A stretch of 64,000 nucleotides of DNA from Glaciecola amylolytica. GTDB lineage: Bacteria > Bacteroidota > Bacteroidia > Flavobacteriales_D > Crocinitomicaceae. The notes below the pieces were generated by a model that made no database searches, was not told the origin of the DNA, and worked only from the letters and a program-made list of their open reading frames with translations. The DNA lies in the NCBI GenBank assembly GCA_003856375.1, contig CP034120.1, positions 3,901,501 to 3,965,500 on the forward strand, given 5' to 3'. Numbering within the stretch: position 1 is the first letter of the stretch; each line of letters begins with the position of its first letter. The position numbers and the translations under genes are program-made. Of this stretch, positions 1-8,156 are shown one piece after another.

Positions 1-246
1 ACAGCTTCAGTAGATGAAATGGAGTTATCACAGCTAAAGATATATCCCAACCCGAATAACGGAACGTTTATTTTGAAAGCAGATCAAAAAGAATTTGAAC
101 TGACCTGCTATGATTTGCTGGGAAATAAGGTGGTATTAACGAATCAGGGAAATTCCTCTTACCAAATTCCTTCCGTACCGGGAGTTTATCTCCTGAAATT
201 TCAAAGCACAGATCGGGAGGCAGTATCCCGCTTTGTAGTTCAGTAA
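1..246 (+). CDS. T9SS type A sorting domain protein (C-terminus, partial)
   Basis: This is the last 81 codons of a gene that begins before the window; the frame is open from base 1 and the first ATG at 19 is internal. The residues form a type A C-terminal sorting domain of the type IX secretion system: an IYPNPNNGTF motif, a short beta-rich stretch (YDLLGNKV), a PGVYLLKF strand and a basic end (SRFVVQ). Known biology: this domain directs export across the outer membrane by T9SS and is then cleaved, often with attachment to A-LPS. The cargo domain is outside the window, so the protein's own role cannot be told. The downstream lipoprotein begins only 20 nt after the stop and may be co-transcribed. 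Confidence 0.9.
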   Translation, partial: TASVDEMELSQLKIYPNPNNGTFILKADQKEFELTCYDLLGNKVVLTNQGNSSYQIPSVPGVYLLKFQSTDREAVSRFVVQ

Positions 247-266
247 TTAATCAAAAAACAGTGAAT

Positions 267-716
267 ATGAAAATAGGATTGATTTTTCTGGCAATGGTGT
301 TTTTTGCCTTTACTTCCTGCAAAAAGAAGGAAGTCATTAAAACGAACACGGTAGAGGTTGAACCGGAGCCGTCTTTAACCGGAAGTTGGGAAGGTTATTA
401 TGGCGGAATAACCGTTTCTGCTTCGGGGGATACTTCATTTTATAACCCAACCCATGGTTATTCCATGATCTTCAAATCAAACGGAAGTGCCGCGGTATAC
501 AATTCCAAACTGGCCGATACGGCAATCGCTGATTTGGCTCAGGGAACGTGGATTTATTCCACAAATAACACCATTTTTGTGGGTTATAATTATGTGTCAT
601 CAAATGAGTACTATTTTGTCCGTGCGGTTGTGGATTCGAAGATGCATGCCATCAATGGAAAATGGTACAATAGCAACGGGAGCGTGGGTGGTTTGTTTTA
701 TTTAGTCAAAAAGTAA
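267..716 (+). CDS. Predicted lipoprotein, 149 aa, unknown function
   Basis: The start is the ATG at 267, not the in-frame GTG at 261, because MKIGLIFLAMVFFAFTSC then gives a typical lipoprotein signal peptide with the lipobox cysteine at residue 18, followed by KKK. The mature part has a short Glu/Pro linker (VEVEPEPS) and one compact domain of about 115 residues rich in Gly, Tyr and Ser (GSWEGYYGG near the start, NGKWYNSNGS near the end). This suggests a small beta-barrel or lipocalin-like fold, which is inference only. No family is recognised. It follows the T9SS gene closely and no terminator lies between them. Confidence 0.75.
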   Translation: MKIGLIFLAMVFFAFTSCKKKEVIKTNTVEVEPEPSLTGSWEGYYGGITVSASGDTSFYNPTHGYSMIFKSNGSAAVYNSKLADTAIADLAQGTWIYSTNNTIFVGYNYVSSNEYYFVRAVVDSKMHAINGKWYNSNGSVGGLFYLVKK

Positions 717-872
717 AGTGGAGAATGAGAGGCTTCTTCAGTTATTAGGAATTCAACTAACTGTGAGAATTTGAAACAAAGTTAATCTATTCAAATTCAA
801 CTCATTAACTTCTTTTGGCTGTTAAATCTTCTCATTTCGCCTTTTTTGGCTATTTTGAATTGAAACTATCAA

Positions 873-880
873 TACCTTTG
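873..880 (+). promoter_or_regulatory. Bacteroidota -7 promoter box TACCTTTG
   Basis: Exact match to TAnnTTTG, 35 nt before the ATG at 916. It overlaps the alternative GTG at 880, which argues that the GTG is upstream of or at the transcript start and is not used. No well-spaced -33 TTG is seen. Confidence 0.55.
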
Positions 881-915
881 TGCGTGCAAATAAATACCAT
901 TTGTGCTATAAAACT

Positions 916-1998
916 ATGCAATACATACGACTCACGAGAAGTGACGACTTTACAAAGAAACTCTCCCAGCAAGTAGACGAATATCTCAAAAGGAATAATC
1001 TGAAGCGTTATGGTAACTGGCGAATTTTATTGAAAGTTCCACTAATGTTCTCCATGTTCCTGCTTCCATATTTTTTAATGATTTTCGGTGTAATCGAAAA
1101 TCACTGGCTGATGTTCTTCATGACGATGATCATGGGTGTCGGGATGGCCGGAATCGGACTTTCGATTATGCATGATGCCAATCACGGAGCATTCTCAAAA
1201 TACAAATGGCTGAATAAAATCATGAGCTTCTCCATGGAAGTTCTTGGTGGGTTTAATTTGAACTGGCGGATTCAGCACAACGTATTGCATCACAGTTTTA
1301 CGAATGTGCATGATATGGATGAAGACATCGATTCAATCGGATTGCTGCGTTTTTCACCAAACATGCCGCGTAAAAAAGTACACCGCTTTCAAGTATATTA
1401 TGCCTGGTTCTTTTACGGTTTGATGACCTTATCCTGGATGACAAACAAGGATTTCATGCAGTTGAGCCGTTATAGCAAAGAAGGATTATTGCAAGCGCAG
1501 AATACGACTTTCAGAAAAGCATTGATTCAGTTGATTTTTTCAAAATTGCTTTACTACGTATACATCATCGCGATTCCTTTATTGGTGATGGATGTTACCT
1601 GGTGGCAGGTTCTGATCGGATTCTTTGTGATGCATTTCATTTGTGGAATCATCCTGGCATTCGTATTCCAGGTAGCGCACGTGATGCCGGAAACAGAATT
1701 CATGACCAAAGATGGTTATACTGAAAAGAATGATGACATTTCATGGGCAAAACATCAAATGATGACAACTGCGAATTTCGAGAATTGGAATCCATTATTG
1801 ACTTGGTATGTGGGAGGTTTGAATTATCAGATTGAGCACCATTTGTTCCCGGATATTTCGCACGTACATTACCCGAAGATCTCGAAAATTGTAAAAAAGA
1901 CTGCTCAGGAATACGGCATTCAATACAATTATCACAAAACATTCGGTGCCGCAATTTTCAATCATTTGAGATTGTTGAAACAATTGGGCAGAGCTTAA
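916..1998 (+). CDS. Membrane fatty-acid desaturase (acyl-lipid/acyl-CoA type)
   Basis: An integral-membrane di-iron desaturase of 360 residues that introduces a double bond into fatty acyl chains of membrane lipids. All three histidine boxes are visible: HDANH at 86-90, HNVLHH at 121-126 and QIEHH at 305-309. The QxxHH form of the third box is typical of front-end (delta-5/delta-6, linoleoyl-CoA-like) desaturases, but there is no N-terminal cytochrome b5 domain, as usual for bacterial members. Hydrophobic segments lie at about 40-80 and 210-250. The start at ATG 916 is preferred because a TACCTTTG promoter box sits at 873-880. A strong terminator follows. Regiospecificity cannot be read from the sequence. 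Confidence 0.92.
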   Translation: MQYIRLTRSDDFTKKLSQQVDEYLKRNNLKRYGNWRILLKVPLMFSMFLLPYFLMIFGVIENHWLMFFMTMIMGVGMAGIGLSIMHDANHGAFSKYKWLNKIMSFSMEVLGGFNLNWRIQHNVLHHSFTNVHDMDEDIDSIGLLRFSPNMPRKKVHRFQVYYAWFFYGLMTLSWMTNKDFMQLSRYSKEGLLQAQNTTFRKALIQLIFSKLLYYVYIIAIPLLVMDVTWWQVLIGFFVMHFICGIILAFVFQVAHVMPETEFMTKDGYTEKNDDISWAKHQMMTTANFENWNPLLTWYVGGLNYQIEHHLFPDISHVHYPKISKIVKKTAQEYGIQYNYHKTFGAAIFNHLRLLKQLGRA

Positions 1999-2031
1999 AC
2001 GCTTTCGAAAAGAAATAAAATATGAAGAAGA

Positions 2032-2058
2032 GGACGCGATACATCGCGTCCTTTTTTG
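2032..2058 (+). terminator. Rho-independent terminator after the desaturase
   Basis: GGACGCGAT at 2032-2040 pairs perfectly with ATCGCGTCC at 2043-2051, followed by six T. The stem sequence recurs inside the 34-bp palindrome at 49495-49528. Confidence 0.85.
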
Positions 2059-2097
2059 TTTTAACTTTAAAAAGTATCCTTCAGATAAGAGTGATTT

Positions 2098-2658
2098 ATG
2101 ACAGAAAAGGAAAAATGTGCAGCGGGTTTGATGTATAATGCAAATTATGATGAACAATTGATTCATGAACGCGCCCAATGCAAGGATTTATGTCAGGAAT
2201 ACAACTTACTGAAAAGCTCGGATGTGAAGGGGAGAAGTCAAAAAATCCGCGAGATAATTGGAGTTGCAACAGATGATTTTCTGATCGAACAGCCATTCAT
2301 GTGCGATTATGGCTACAACATCGAAATCGGGGAGAATTTTTACAGCAATCACAACATGATCATTCTCGATGCTGCGAAAGTAACTTTCGGAGACAATGTA
2401 TTTATAGCTCCGAATTGTGGTTTCTATACGGCTGGTCATCCGGTTGACGCAAAGCAGCGAAACGAAGGATTGGAATATGCCCACCCGATCACTGTGGGGA
2501 ACAATGTCTGGATCGGAGGAAACGTCATTGTTCTGCCCGGAGTATCGATCGGTGATAATTCCATTATTGGAGCAGGAAGTGTCGTGAATAAAAGCATTCC
2601 GGAGAATGTTATCGCAGTTGGAAACCCCTGTAAAGTGATTAAAAAGATTGATGAGTAA
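2098..2658 (+). CDS. Maltose/galactoside O-acetyltransferase family protein
   Basis: A 186-residue left-handed beta-helix acetyltransferase of the Maa/LacA/NodL group, which moves acetyl from acetyl-CoA to a sugar hydroxyl. The N-terminal Mac domain (EKCAAGLMYNANYDEQL) covers residues 4-58. Hexapeptide repeats (IGENF, FGDNVFIAPN, VGNNVWIGGN, IGDNSIIGAGSVV) cover about 75-170. The likely catalytic histidine is H114 in TAGHP, matching the LacA histidine. The C-terminal GNPCKVIKKI is the usual end of the family. The sugar acceptor is unknown. The zinc exporter starts 15 nt downstream, so the two are probably co-transcribed, though a functional link is not obvious. Confidence 0.9.
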   Translation: MTEKEKCAAGLMYNANYDEQLIHERAQCKDLCQEYNLLKSSDVKGRSQKIREIIGVATDDFLIEQPFMCDYGYNIEIGENFYSNHNMIILDAAKVTFGDNVFIAPNCGFYTAGHPVDAKQRNEGLEYAHPITVGNNVWIGGNVIVLPGVSIGDNSIIGAGSVVNKSIPENVIAVGNPCKVIKKIDE

Positions 2659-2673
2659 CTAAAAACTGGAAGT

Positions 2674-3573
2674 ATGGGACATGACCACTCACATCATCAC
2701 GAAACTGTTTTAAAAACCGTCAATACAGCCTTTGTTGTGGGAATTACACTCAATCTCTTGTTTGTGGTCATTGAAGCGGTTGTAGGGATTGCAATTGATT
2801 CCCTTTCTGTTTTATCCGATGCGGGACACAATCTGGCGGATGTCGGAACACTGGCACTGTCGCTGTTGGCGTTTAAACTAATGAAAATAAAATCGACCAA
2901 TCAATATACATACGGTTACCGGAAAACGACCGTTTTGGTAGCGTTGTTCAATTCCATGCTTCTTTTGGTCACCATCGGGGCCATTGTCTACGGAGCAATC
3001 GACCGTTTCTTTAGTCCGCAGGAAATTCCGGGTTTATCCGTTTCCATTATTGCGGGAATCGGAATCATCATCAATTTCGGAACAGCTTTATTGTTTTTGC
3101 GAAACAAAGAACAGGATATCAATGTGAAAAGCGCTTACCTGCATTTGTTGAGTGACGCTTTGGTTTCTGCTGGATTGGTCGTTGGTGGAATCGTTATTTA
3201 CTACACGCACTTATACTGGCTCGATAGCTTATTCAGTCTGATCATTGCCGGAATTATTCTCATCAGTACCTGGAAATTGATGAAGGAAAGTCTGCGTTTG
3301 TCTTTGGACGGAGTTCCGAGCAATATTCACCTGGAAGAAGTGGTTTCGCTCATTCAGAAAGTGGAAGGAGTGAAAGAGGTTCACCACGTGCACATTTGGC
3401 CGCTCAGTTCCACGGAAAATGCCATGACTGCGCATTTGGTACTGGATCCGTCGATTACTTTTGATCAGGAACCGGAATTGAAGCACGAAATAAGACATTT
3501 ACTGGAACATCAGAACATTCAACACGTCACTCTGGAAACCGAGCGGGAAGATTGTAAAACGGGGTCTTGTTGA
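2674..3573 (+). CDS. Cation diffusion facilitator (CzcD/ZitB-like zinc exporter)
   Basis: A 299-residue inner-membrane metal/proton antiporter that exports Zn2+ or similar divalent cations. The N-terminus is His-rich (MGHDHSHHHE). About six membrane segments span 15-215. The two metal-binding HxxxD pairs of the family are present, H52-D56 in TM2 and H157-D161 in TM5. The cytoplasmic C-terminal domain (about 215-299) carries the HHVHIWPL motif of CDF dimerisation domains and ends with a Cys-containing tail (DCKTGSC). The HD-HD arrangement points to zinc or cadmium, not manganese. It lies in a likely operon with the acetyltransferase upstream. Confidence 0.93.
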   Translation: MGHDHSHHHETVLKTVNTAFVVGITLNLLFVVIEAVVGIAIDSLSVLSDAGHNLADVGTLALSLLAFKLMKIKSTNQYTYGYRKTTVLVALFNSMLLLVTIGAIVYGAIDRFFSPQEIPGLSVSIIAGIGIIINFGTALLFLRNKEQDINVKSAYLHLLSDALVSAGLVVGGIVIYYTHLYWLDSLFSLIIAGIILISTWKLMKESLRLSLDGVPSNIHLEEVVSLIQKVEGVKEVHHVHIWPLSSTENAMTAHLVLDPSITFDQEPELKHEIRHLLEHQNIQHVTLETEREDCKTGSC

Positions 3574-3609
3574 TTTGAAATCAACTTTAGGATGTGAATC
3601 TTACAAAGG

Positions 3610-4098
3610 TTAGACAGGCTGGCCTACATAAATGATATAGTTCACAGCATAATACGGTTGAATATTATTGTGGGATTTCCCACCTCCGGTATTTTCCGTA
3701 ATGGCTATCGATCCGGTTGCATTCAAACGCGACGCGTGTCCGCTGCCTCCTCCTTGAGAAGTTCCCCAATCGTAAAACTGTATGTTGTGTCCGTGTGGTG
3801 GTATTTGATCCACGGAAAGTGTTACAGCTGCCTCACCTCCGGTTGATTTAAGCGGATAATCCGATCCTGCTCCCAGAAGTACCAGGCCATTGAGAACAGG
3901 AGTTACAGTGATCTGATAGTTGTTTACTGCTTCCGGGTATTTATTGGAATCAACTGTTTCGCCATCGCAAAGCAACCACCCGGATGGGAGATACGACTTG
4001 TCCAGGACAAATGCGACAATTGTACCGATTGGAACTGGTCCGGTAGAAATTCCGGATCCGCTTGTTCCCAATGCACCATTGTTTGTTTTCTTGTTCAT
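3610..4098 (-). CDS. Phage tail collar domain protein (MdpB-like)
   Basis: A 162-residue protein of the phage tail-collar family, also called microcystin-dependent protein family in bacteria. Visible landmarks are IGTIVAF near residue 24, LPSGWLLCDG near 37-46, the PPHGHNI turn near 100 and the closing NNIQPYYAVNYIIYVG. The first 20 residues are Gly/Ser/Thr-rich and there is no signal peptide or membrane segment. In phages this domain sits at the receptor-binding end of tail fibres. No phage gene flanks it here, so it is a stand-alone chromosomal copy. A good promoter lies about 137 nt upstream, giving a leader of about 130 nt. Confidence 0.85.
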   Translation of the reverse strand: MNKKTNNGALGTSGSGISTGPVPIGTIVAFVLDKSYLPSGWLLCDGETVDSNKYPEAVNNYQITVTPVLNGLVLLGAGSDYPLKSTGGEAAVTLSVDQIPPHGHNIQFYDWGTSQGGGSGHASRLNATGSIAITENTGGGKSHNNIQPYYAVNYIIYVGQPV

Positions 4099-4234
4099 AC
4101 TTTCAGAAATGTGTTAGTTAATATGGAGTACTTCCAAAAGTTTGATTGTAGAAAAGCAATGACCATCGGAAACACATCCGAATATCAGGTCGCCGTTGTT
4201 CGCAAACAATGCCAGTGAATAGTACTTAGTGTTT

Positions 4235-4265
4235 CAAACTTAGGTAATCACACCCCAGCAATCAA
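4235..4265 (-). promoter_or_regulatory. Promoter of the tail-collar gene (TTG-N20-TAAGTTTG)
   Basis: Read on the minus strand, a TTG at 4265-4263 is followed after 20 nt by TAAGTTTG at 4242-4235, a full match to the Bacteroidota consensus. Transcription would start near 4229, leaving an untranslated leader of about 130 nt before the ATG at 4098. The rest of 4099-4330 shows nothing else recognisable. Confidence 0.55.
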
Positions 4266-4330
4266 GCGTATAAATACTGATTTTTGTTTTCGGTTTTCCG
4301 CAAAAAAACCCAGATCTGATTATTTCGAAC

Positions 4331-5266
4331 TTACACTCTTCTGTAATTCCGGTACCCGTTTGCACAAGCTATCAGAACAATGATTCCGACTATTCCCAAA
4401 ATCCAGCCGAGGCTTATTGAAGGATCTTTTTCTCCGGCAGTCTGACCGGAATCACAAGGGCATTTCTTCTGCTCCAACTCTTCATCAGAAATGGATTCGG
4501 ATTCGAATGGAGCCTGAACAAATAACGGATCTGAAAATTGATTCCCGCTATTTCCGGACTCATCCACCAAATTAAAAGAAACGGAATAACGATCGCCCGG
4601 AATCATATCAAACTCACCTCTGCACATGCCATAGCCGACGAAAACAGAATTACTATCCGGATGGAGATAATACTCGGATACTTTTCCACTTTCGAGATGC
4701 CTCACAATGGTTTGCACTAATACTGCAGATTCATCTTTGATCGTCATACAAAAACGCCAGTAGCTTTCCGGTCCACAGCCATAATGCCTATAATTTTTGT
4801 ACCAAAACTGAGGTTTTGAAATCCAGACCGGAGCTTTTTTGTCGATGGCTTCATTGGTAACCCATGTTTTGGTTTTAAATCCGATATCTTCCAGGAATTC
4901 TTCTCTTGAAGCAGAATCTGCGCAGGAAAATGAGAGTTCATACTCCGTATTTGGTTTCAGTAATCTAAGCGGTTTGAAGATCAATTGTTTCTCATTACTC
5001 TGTCCCACATTCTGCTGAACCAGTTTCAACGGAATATTTCCACCGGTCGACCTCAGGAAGAAACTTACATCCTTTCTTATTTGAGAAGATTCAGGCGTTC
5101 GTGTAAATCCCGAAAAGCTTCTTTCATAAAAGTTGAAAACAATCAGCGGATTTCTGCTTAAGGTATCTCTTTCTGGCCAAACCCAAAATTTCATTGGTAT
5201 GCAATCTGAAAAAGCTGTATTCTGTAACAAAACAGTAAAGCAAATAAAAAGGATCAAACGGTTCAT
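4331..5266 (-). CDS. Exported protein with C-terminal membrane anchor, unknown function
   Basis: The start at 5266 is chosen because a -7 box (TATGTTTG, minus strand 5290-5283) lies just upstream and would leave the longer start at 5308 untranscribed; it also gives a clean signal peptide ending near TAFSDC. The 311-residue protein has an exported domain of about 250 residues with Ig-like landmarks (LKPNTEYELSF near 110; GDRYSVSFNLVDESGNSG near 225-240). A short KKCPCDSGQ linker follows, then one membrane segment (GWILGIVGIIVLIACA) and a basic tail NGYRNYRRV. This signal-domain-linker-TM-basic layout resembles C-terminal sorting tripartite signals, but no known signal is matched. No family is recognised. 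Confidence 0.7.
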   Translation of the reverse strand: MNRLILFICFTVLLQNTAFSDCIPMKFWVWPERDTLSRNPLIVFNFYERSFSGFTRTPESSQIRKDVSFFLRSTGGNIPLKLVQQNVGQSNEKQLIFKPLRLLKPNTEYELSFSCADSASREEFLEDIGFKTKTWVTNEAIDKKAPVWISKPQFWYKNYRHYGCGPESYWRFCMTIKDESAVLVQTIVRHLESGKVSEYYLHPDSNSVFVGYGMCRGEFDMIPGDRYSVSFNLVDESGNSGNQFSDPLFVQAPFESESISDEELEQKKCPCDSGQTAGEKDPSISLGWILGIVGIIVLIACANGYRNYRRV

Positions 5267-5282
5267 CTGGCTGTATTTGAAA

Positions 5283-5290
5283 CAAACATA
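5283..5290 (-). promoter_or_regulatory. -7 promoter box TATGTTTG
   Basis: Minus-strand match to TAnnTTTG, 16 nt upstream of the ATG at 5266. It decides the start of the membrane-anchored protein. No matching -33 TTG was seen. Confidence 0.5.
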
Positions 5291-5481
5291 GAAGAAACAC
5301 TTCTTCACTTGCCTTTCTTTTTTTAAATTGCATGAACAATTGACTCAAATGTGAGAGAATCCGTTTGAGTAAACAATTACTTTTCACTACTTTTACACTC
5401 TCCCGTTGAAACAACAACTCAAACTCATTGATTTTATCAAAACATTCATTCATCAGGTAAAAAACATCAATTTTACAGTAC

Positions 5482-7242
5482 ATGAAAATTCTCGTATCTT
5501 ATTTAAAACGTTACAAAGGACTTGTGATCCTTTCCATGATACTAGCCAGTATCAATATGGTTTTCTCCTTATTCGATCCTTACATCTTCGGAAGAATTCT
5601 CGATAAATTTGCCACTCAAAAAGAAAGCTTCACTCAGGAAGAGTTTTTGATCGGGGTGGGTTCTTTCCTTGGATTGGCCATCGGAGCAGCTATGATCAGC
5701 CGCATTGCAAAGGCCTTCCAGGATTATACTGTAAATCTCGTTATCCAAAAAGTGGGTGCGGACATTTATACAGATGGGTTGAAACACACGTTACAAATTC
5801 CCTTTAATGAATTTGAGGACAAACGCAGTGGAGAAACACTGAATATTCTTCAGAAAGTACGTTTGGACAATGAAAAGTTCATCATGAACTTCGTCAACAT
5901 CCTGTTCACTTCCATGGTGGGATTAGTGTTTGTGATCGTTTACGCTACAAGCGTTCATCCCGGATTGATCCCGGTTTATCTGGGTTCTGCATTGCTTCTG
6001 AGTTTCATCACAAACAAATTATCCAAACGCATTAAGAAAGTACAAACGACCATTGTAAAGGAAACCAATCAGTTGGCAGGAAGTACAACGGAAAGTTTGC
6101 GCAATATTGAATTGGTGAAAAGTTTGGGTTTAGCAACTCAGGAAACAGAGCGTTTGAACGACACAACGCGTAAGATTCTGTTATTGGAATTGAAAAAGGT
6201 GCGTCAAATCAGAAGTATTTCCTTCATCCAAGGAACGTTTGTGAACCTCATGCGCCAATCCATCATGTTCTTCCTGATGTATTTACTCTACGGAGATGTT
6301 TTGACGGTGGGTCAGATCATTTCATTGAATTTCTATTCGTTCTTCATTTTCGGGCCATTGCAGGAAGTTGGAAATGTGATTATTTCTTACCGCGAGGCTG
6401 AAGCTTCTTTGAACAACTTTGAGAAGATCATCAATACACCGATTGAGAAAAAACCGACTCACCCGCGTAAATTGAATGCGATTGAGAAATTGGCTTTCCA
6501 TAACGTAGGATTCCGTCACAAAAGTGCTTCTTACGATGCCTTGAGTAACATTTCTTTCGAAGTAAACAAAGGAGAAACCATTGCGTTTGTAGGTCCGAGC
6601 GGTTCCGGGAAAAGTACCTTGGTGAAATTATTGGTCGGCTTATACACTGCTCCAAGCGGAGATATTTCCTACAACGGAGTAAGCAGCTCAGAAATCGATA
6701 AAGAAGAATTGCAGCAGCAATTGGGTTTTGTAACTCAGGATACCCAACTTTTTTCGGGAACGATCAGAGAGAATTTGCTCTTCGTAAAACCGGACGCAAC
6801 GGAAGAAGAAATTAATCAGGCTTTGGAAAAAGCTTCCTGTACCAACCTGATTTCACGCAGCGAAAATGGAGTTGACACCGTTATCGGTGAAGGAGGAATG
6901 AAATTGAGCGGTGGTGAAAAACAGCGTTTATCAATCGCTCGTGCTTTGCTGCGCCACCCGCGACTCATGGTTTTCGACGAAGCAACTTCCGCTTTGGATT
7001 CTATTACAGAAGAAGCAATTTCAAATACGATTCGGGAAATCACAGATCAAAAAGAGCACATCACCGTTTTGATCGCTCACCGTTTGTCGACCATTATGCA
7101 TGCGGACCGCATTTTTGTTTTGGAAAAAGGTATCATTATCGAAACCGGAAAACACAGCGAGTTGCTGGATGAAAAAGGCTTGTACTATGCCATGTGGAGA
7201 CAGCAGATCGGTGAACGAAGAGAAGTTGTTTCAGAGGCCTGA
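5482..7242 (+). CDS. ABC exporter, fused permease and ATPase
   Basis: A 586-residue half-transporter of the MsbA/lipid and drug exporter type that would work as a dimer in the inner membrane. The N-terminal membrane domain (about 1-310) has six predicted helices. The ATPase domain (about 335-575) carries Walker A GPSGSGKST at about 371, a Q-loop (VTQDTQLFSGTI), the signature LSGGEKQR at about 475, Walker B LMVFDEATSALDS at about 496 and the H-loop IAHRLS. The substrate cannot be read from sequence. The stop overlaps the next start (TGATG), so the downstream membrane protein is translationally coupled. A promoter-like TACTTTTA lies at 5387-5394. Confidence 0.93.
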   Translation: MKILVSYLKRYKGLVILSMILASINMVFSLFDPYIFGRILDKFATQKESFTQEEFLIGVGSFLGLAIGAAMISRIAKAFQDYTVNLVIQKVGADIYTDGLKHTLQIPFNEFEDKRSGETLNILQKVRLDNEKFIMNFVNILFTSMVGLVFVIVYATSVHPGLIPVYLGSALLLSFITNKLSKRIKKVQTTIVKETNQLAGSTTESLRNIELVKSLGLATQETERLNDTTRKILLLELKKVRQIRSISFIQGTFVNLMRQSIMFFLMYLLYGDVLTVGQIISLNFYSFFIFGPLQEVGNVIISYREAEASLNNFEKIINTPIEKKPTHPRKLNAIEKLAFHNVGFRHKSASYDALSNISFEVNKGETIAFVGPSGSGKSTLVKLLVGLYTAPSGDISYNGVSSSEIDKEELQQQLGFVTQDTQLFSGTIRENLLFVKPDATEEEINQALEKASCTNLISRSENGVDTVIGEGGMKLSGGEKQRLSIARALLRHPRLMVFDEATSALDSITEEAISNTIREITDQKEHITVLIAHRLSTIMHADRIFVLEKGIIIETGKHSELLDEKGLYYAMWRQQIGERREVVSEA

Positions 7243-7766
7243 TGCGAATTCTGGTTTACATATATGTCTTAGCAGCATTTGCGCTTTCTTTCAGTTCATT
7301 GTTCACGGAATCCTATCCGGCACTCTTCTGGATTGATATTCTTGCTCCGGAACCCGGTGACAAATATCCGATTGCTATCACAGGATTGCTCACAGCCTTA
7401 TGTCTTTTGTTGCCAATGGTAATCGTGATGTATGTTCTCAAAGTGATCCGAAACCGCAAAAATGCTCCTGTAGTCGACGAATCTTACTTTAACAAGAGTG
7501 GAATTCATTTTTCGAGAATCAAACAAATGCAAAACCGCCTTGTTTCCAGCCCGGTTTTCATCGATGGAATCCAACAAGGCCGCATTGATTCGGGAAAGAA
7601 ACTATTCATCGAATTAGCCCCCGGGACTTACGAAGTGGAAGTCGGCGGAAAACGCGAACGCTCGGAAAAACTGATTGTTCAGGTCGAAACGAATAAACAT
7701 GCTCAGGTTGAAATAGAGATTGTCCCGAACGGATTGAGGTCGAAACATGTGATTAGTAATATTTAG
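7242..7766 (+). CDS. Membrane protein with C-terminal PEGA-like domain
   Basis: A 174-residue protein with two membrane segments (about 3-20 and 48-68), then a soluble domain of about 100 residues. This domain begins after FSRIKQMQNR and contains SSPVFIDGIQQGRIDSGKK and LAPGTYEVEVGGKRERS, which resembles a PEGA-type beta-sandwich. Its start overlaps the ABC exporter stop by one base, which suggests coupling and a shared function, perhaps as an accessory subunit. No specific family is recognised. The downstream region is a tRNA unit with its own promoter. Confidence 0.7.
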   Translation: MRILVYIYVLAAFALSFSSLFTESYPALFWIDILAPEPGDKYPIAITGLLTALCLLLPMVIVMYVLKVIRNRKNAPVVDESYFNKSGIHFSRIKQMQNRLVSSPVFIDGIQQGRIDSGKKLFIELAPGTYEVEVGGKRERSEKLIVQVETNKHAQVEIEIVPNGLRSKHVISNI

Positions 7767-7815
7767 ATCAAATGGGTTCTCATAACTCAAATTTATGATT
7801 TAAACAGATTGCAAA

Positions 7816-7845
7816 TTGTTCATTCAAAGAAAATATGTATTTTTG
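7816..7845 (+). promoter_or_regulatory. Promoter of tRNA-Ser (TTG-N19-TATTTTTG)
   Basis: TTG at 7816-7818, 19 nt spacer, TATTTTTG at 7838-7845: the best full match to the Bacteroidota consensus in the window. Transcription would start about 45 nt before the tRNA. Confidence 0.7.
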
Positions 7846-7895
7846 CACTCCACAATCTGAAACTTGGTTTTGAAATCAATTTTCGGATGATACAT

Positions 7896-7982
7896 AGAGA
7901 GGTGTCCGAGTGGTTGAAGGAGCTACCCTGGAAAGGTAGTATACGGGTAACTGTATCGAGAGTTCGAATCTCTTCCTCTCTG
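7896..7982 (+). tRNA. tRNA-Ser (anticodon GGA)
   Basis: An 87-nt class II tRNA with a long variable arm. The acceptor stem AGAGAGG (7896-7902) pairs perfectly with CCTCTCT (7975-7981), and the discriminator base is G, as in serine tRNAs. The anticodon stem CTACC/GGTAG holds the loop CTGGAAA with GGA at 7930-7932, reading UCC and UCU. The T arm contains GTTCGAAT. CCA is not encoded (the genome continues CATGA). It has its own promoter and a hairpin terminator just downstream. Confidence 0.97.
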
Positions 7983-7990
7983 CATGAATT

Positions 7991-8017
7991 ATCCCGCTTT
8001 TAAAAGGCGGGATTTTT
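7991..8017 (+). terminator. Terminator of tRNA-Ser
   Basis: ATCCCGC (7991-7997) pairs with GCGGGAT (8007-8013) and is followed by a T run, 8 nt after the tRNA. Confidence 0.8.
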
Positions 8018-8131
8018 GCTTTTATAGCGATGAGAGTCGAATCTCTCGATCGATAGAAAACGAAAATAACGCAAAATCATTCGCAGAAGGAGTGTGGGAT
8101 AATTGATTAGCGACTCCCTTTTTAGATCTGC

Positions 8132-8148
8132 AATTTCTTCCTCTCTGC
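8132..8148 (+). repeat. Partial duplicate of the tRNA-Ser 3' end
   Basis: Sixteen of 17 bases match the tRNA end at 7967-7983, 165 bp downstream. A second hairpin terminator follows, as it does after the real tRNA. Nearby, 8031-8046 (GAGAGTCGAATCTCTC) resembles the tRNA T arm. No other tRNA part is present, so this is a remnant or an old attachment-like duplication, not a gene. Confidence 0.55.
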
Positions 8149-8156
8149 CAGAACTG

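Noticed and set aside
880-915. GTG at 880 as the desaturase start
   Set aside because: It coincides with the last base of the -7 box TACCTTTG, so it would precede or sit at the transcript start.
3610-4098. Tail-collar gene as sign of a prophage
   Set aside because: No capsid, terminase, portal, integrase or lysis gene is nearby; the flanks are ordinary chromosomal genes.
7809-8003. Open frame across the tRNA-Ser gene
   Set aside because: It overlaps the tRNA completely, so it is not a protein gene.
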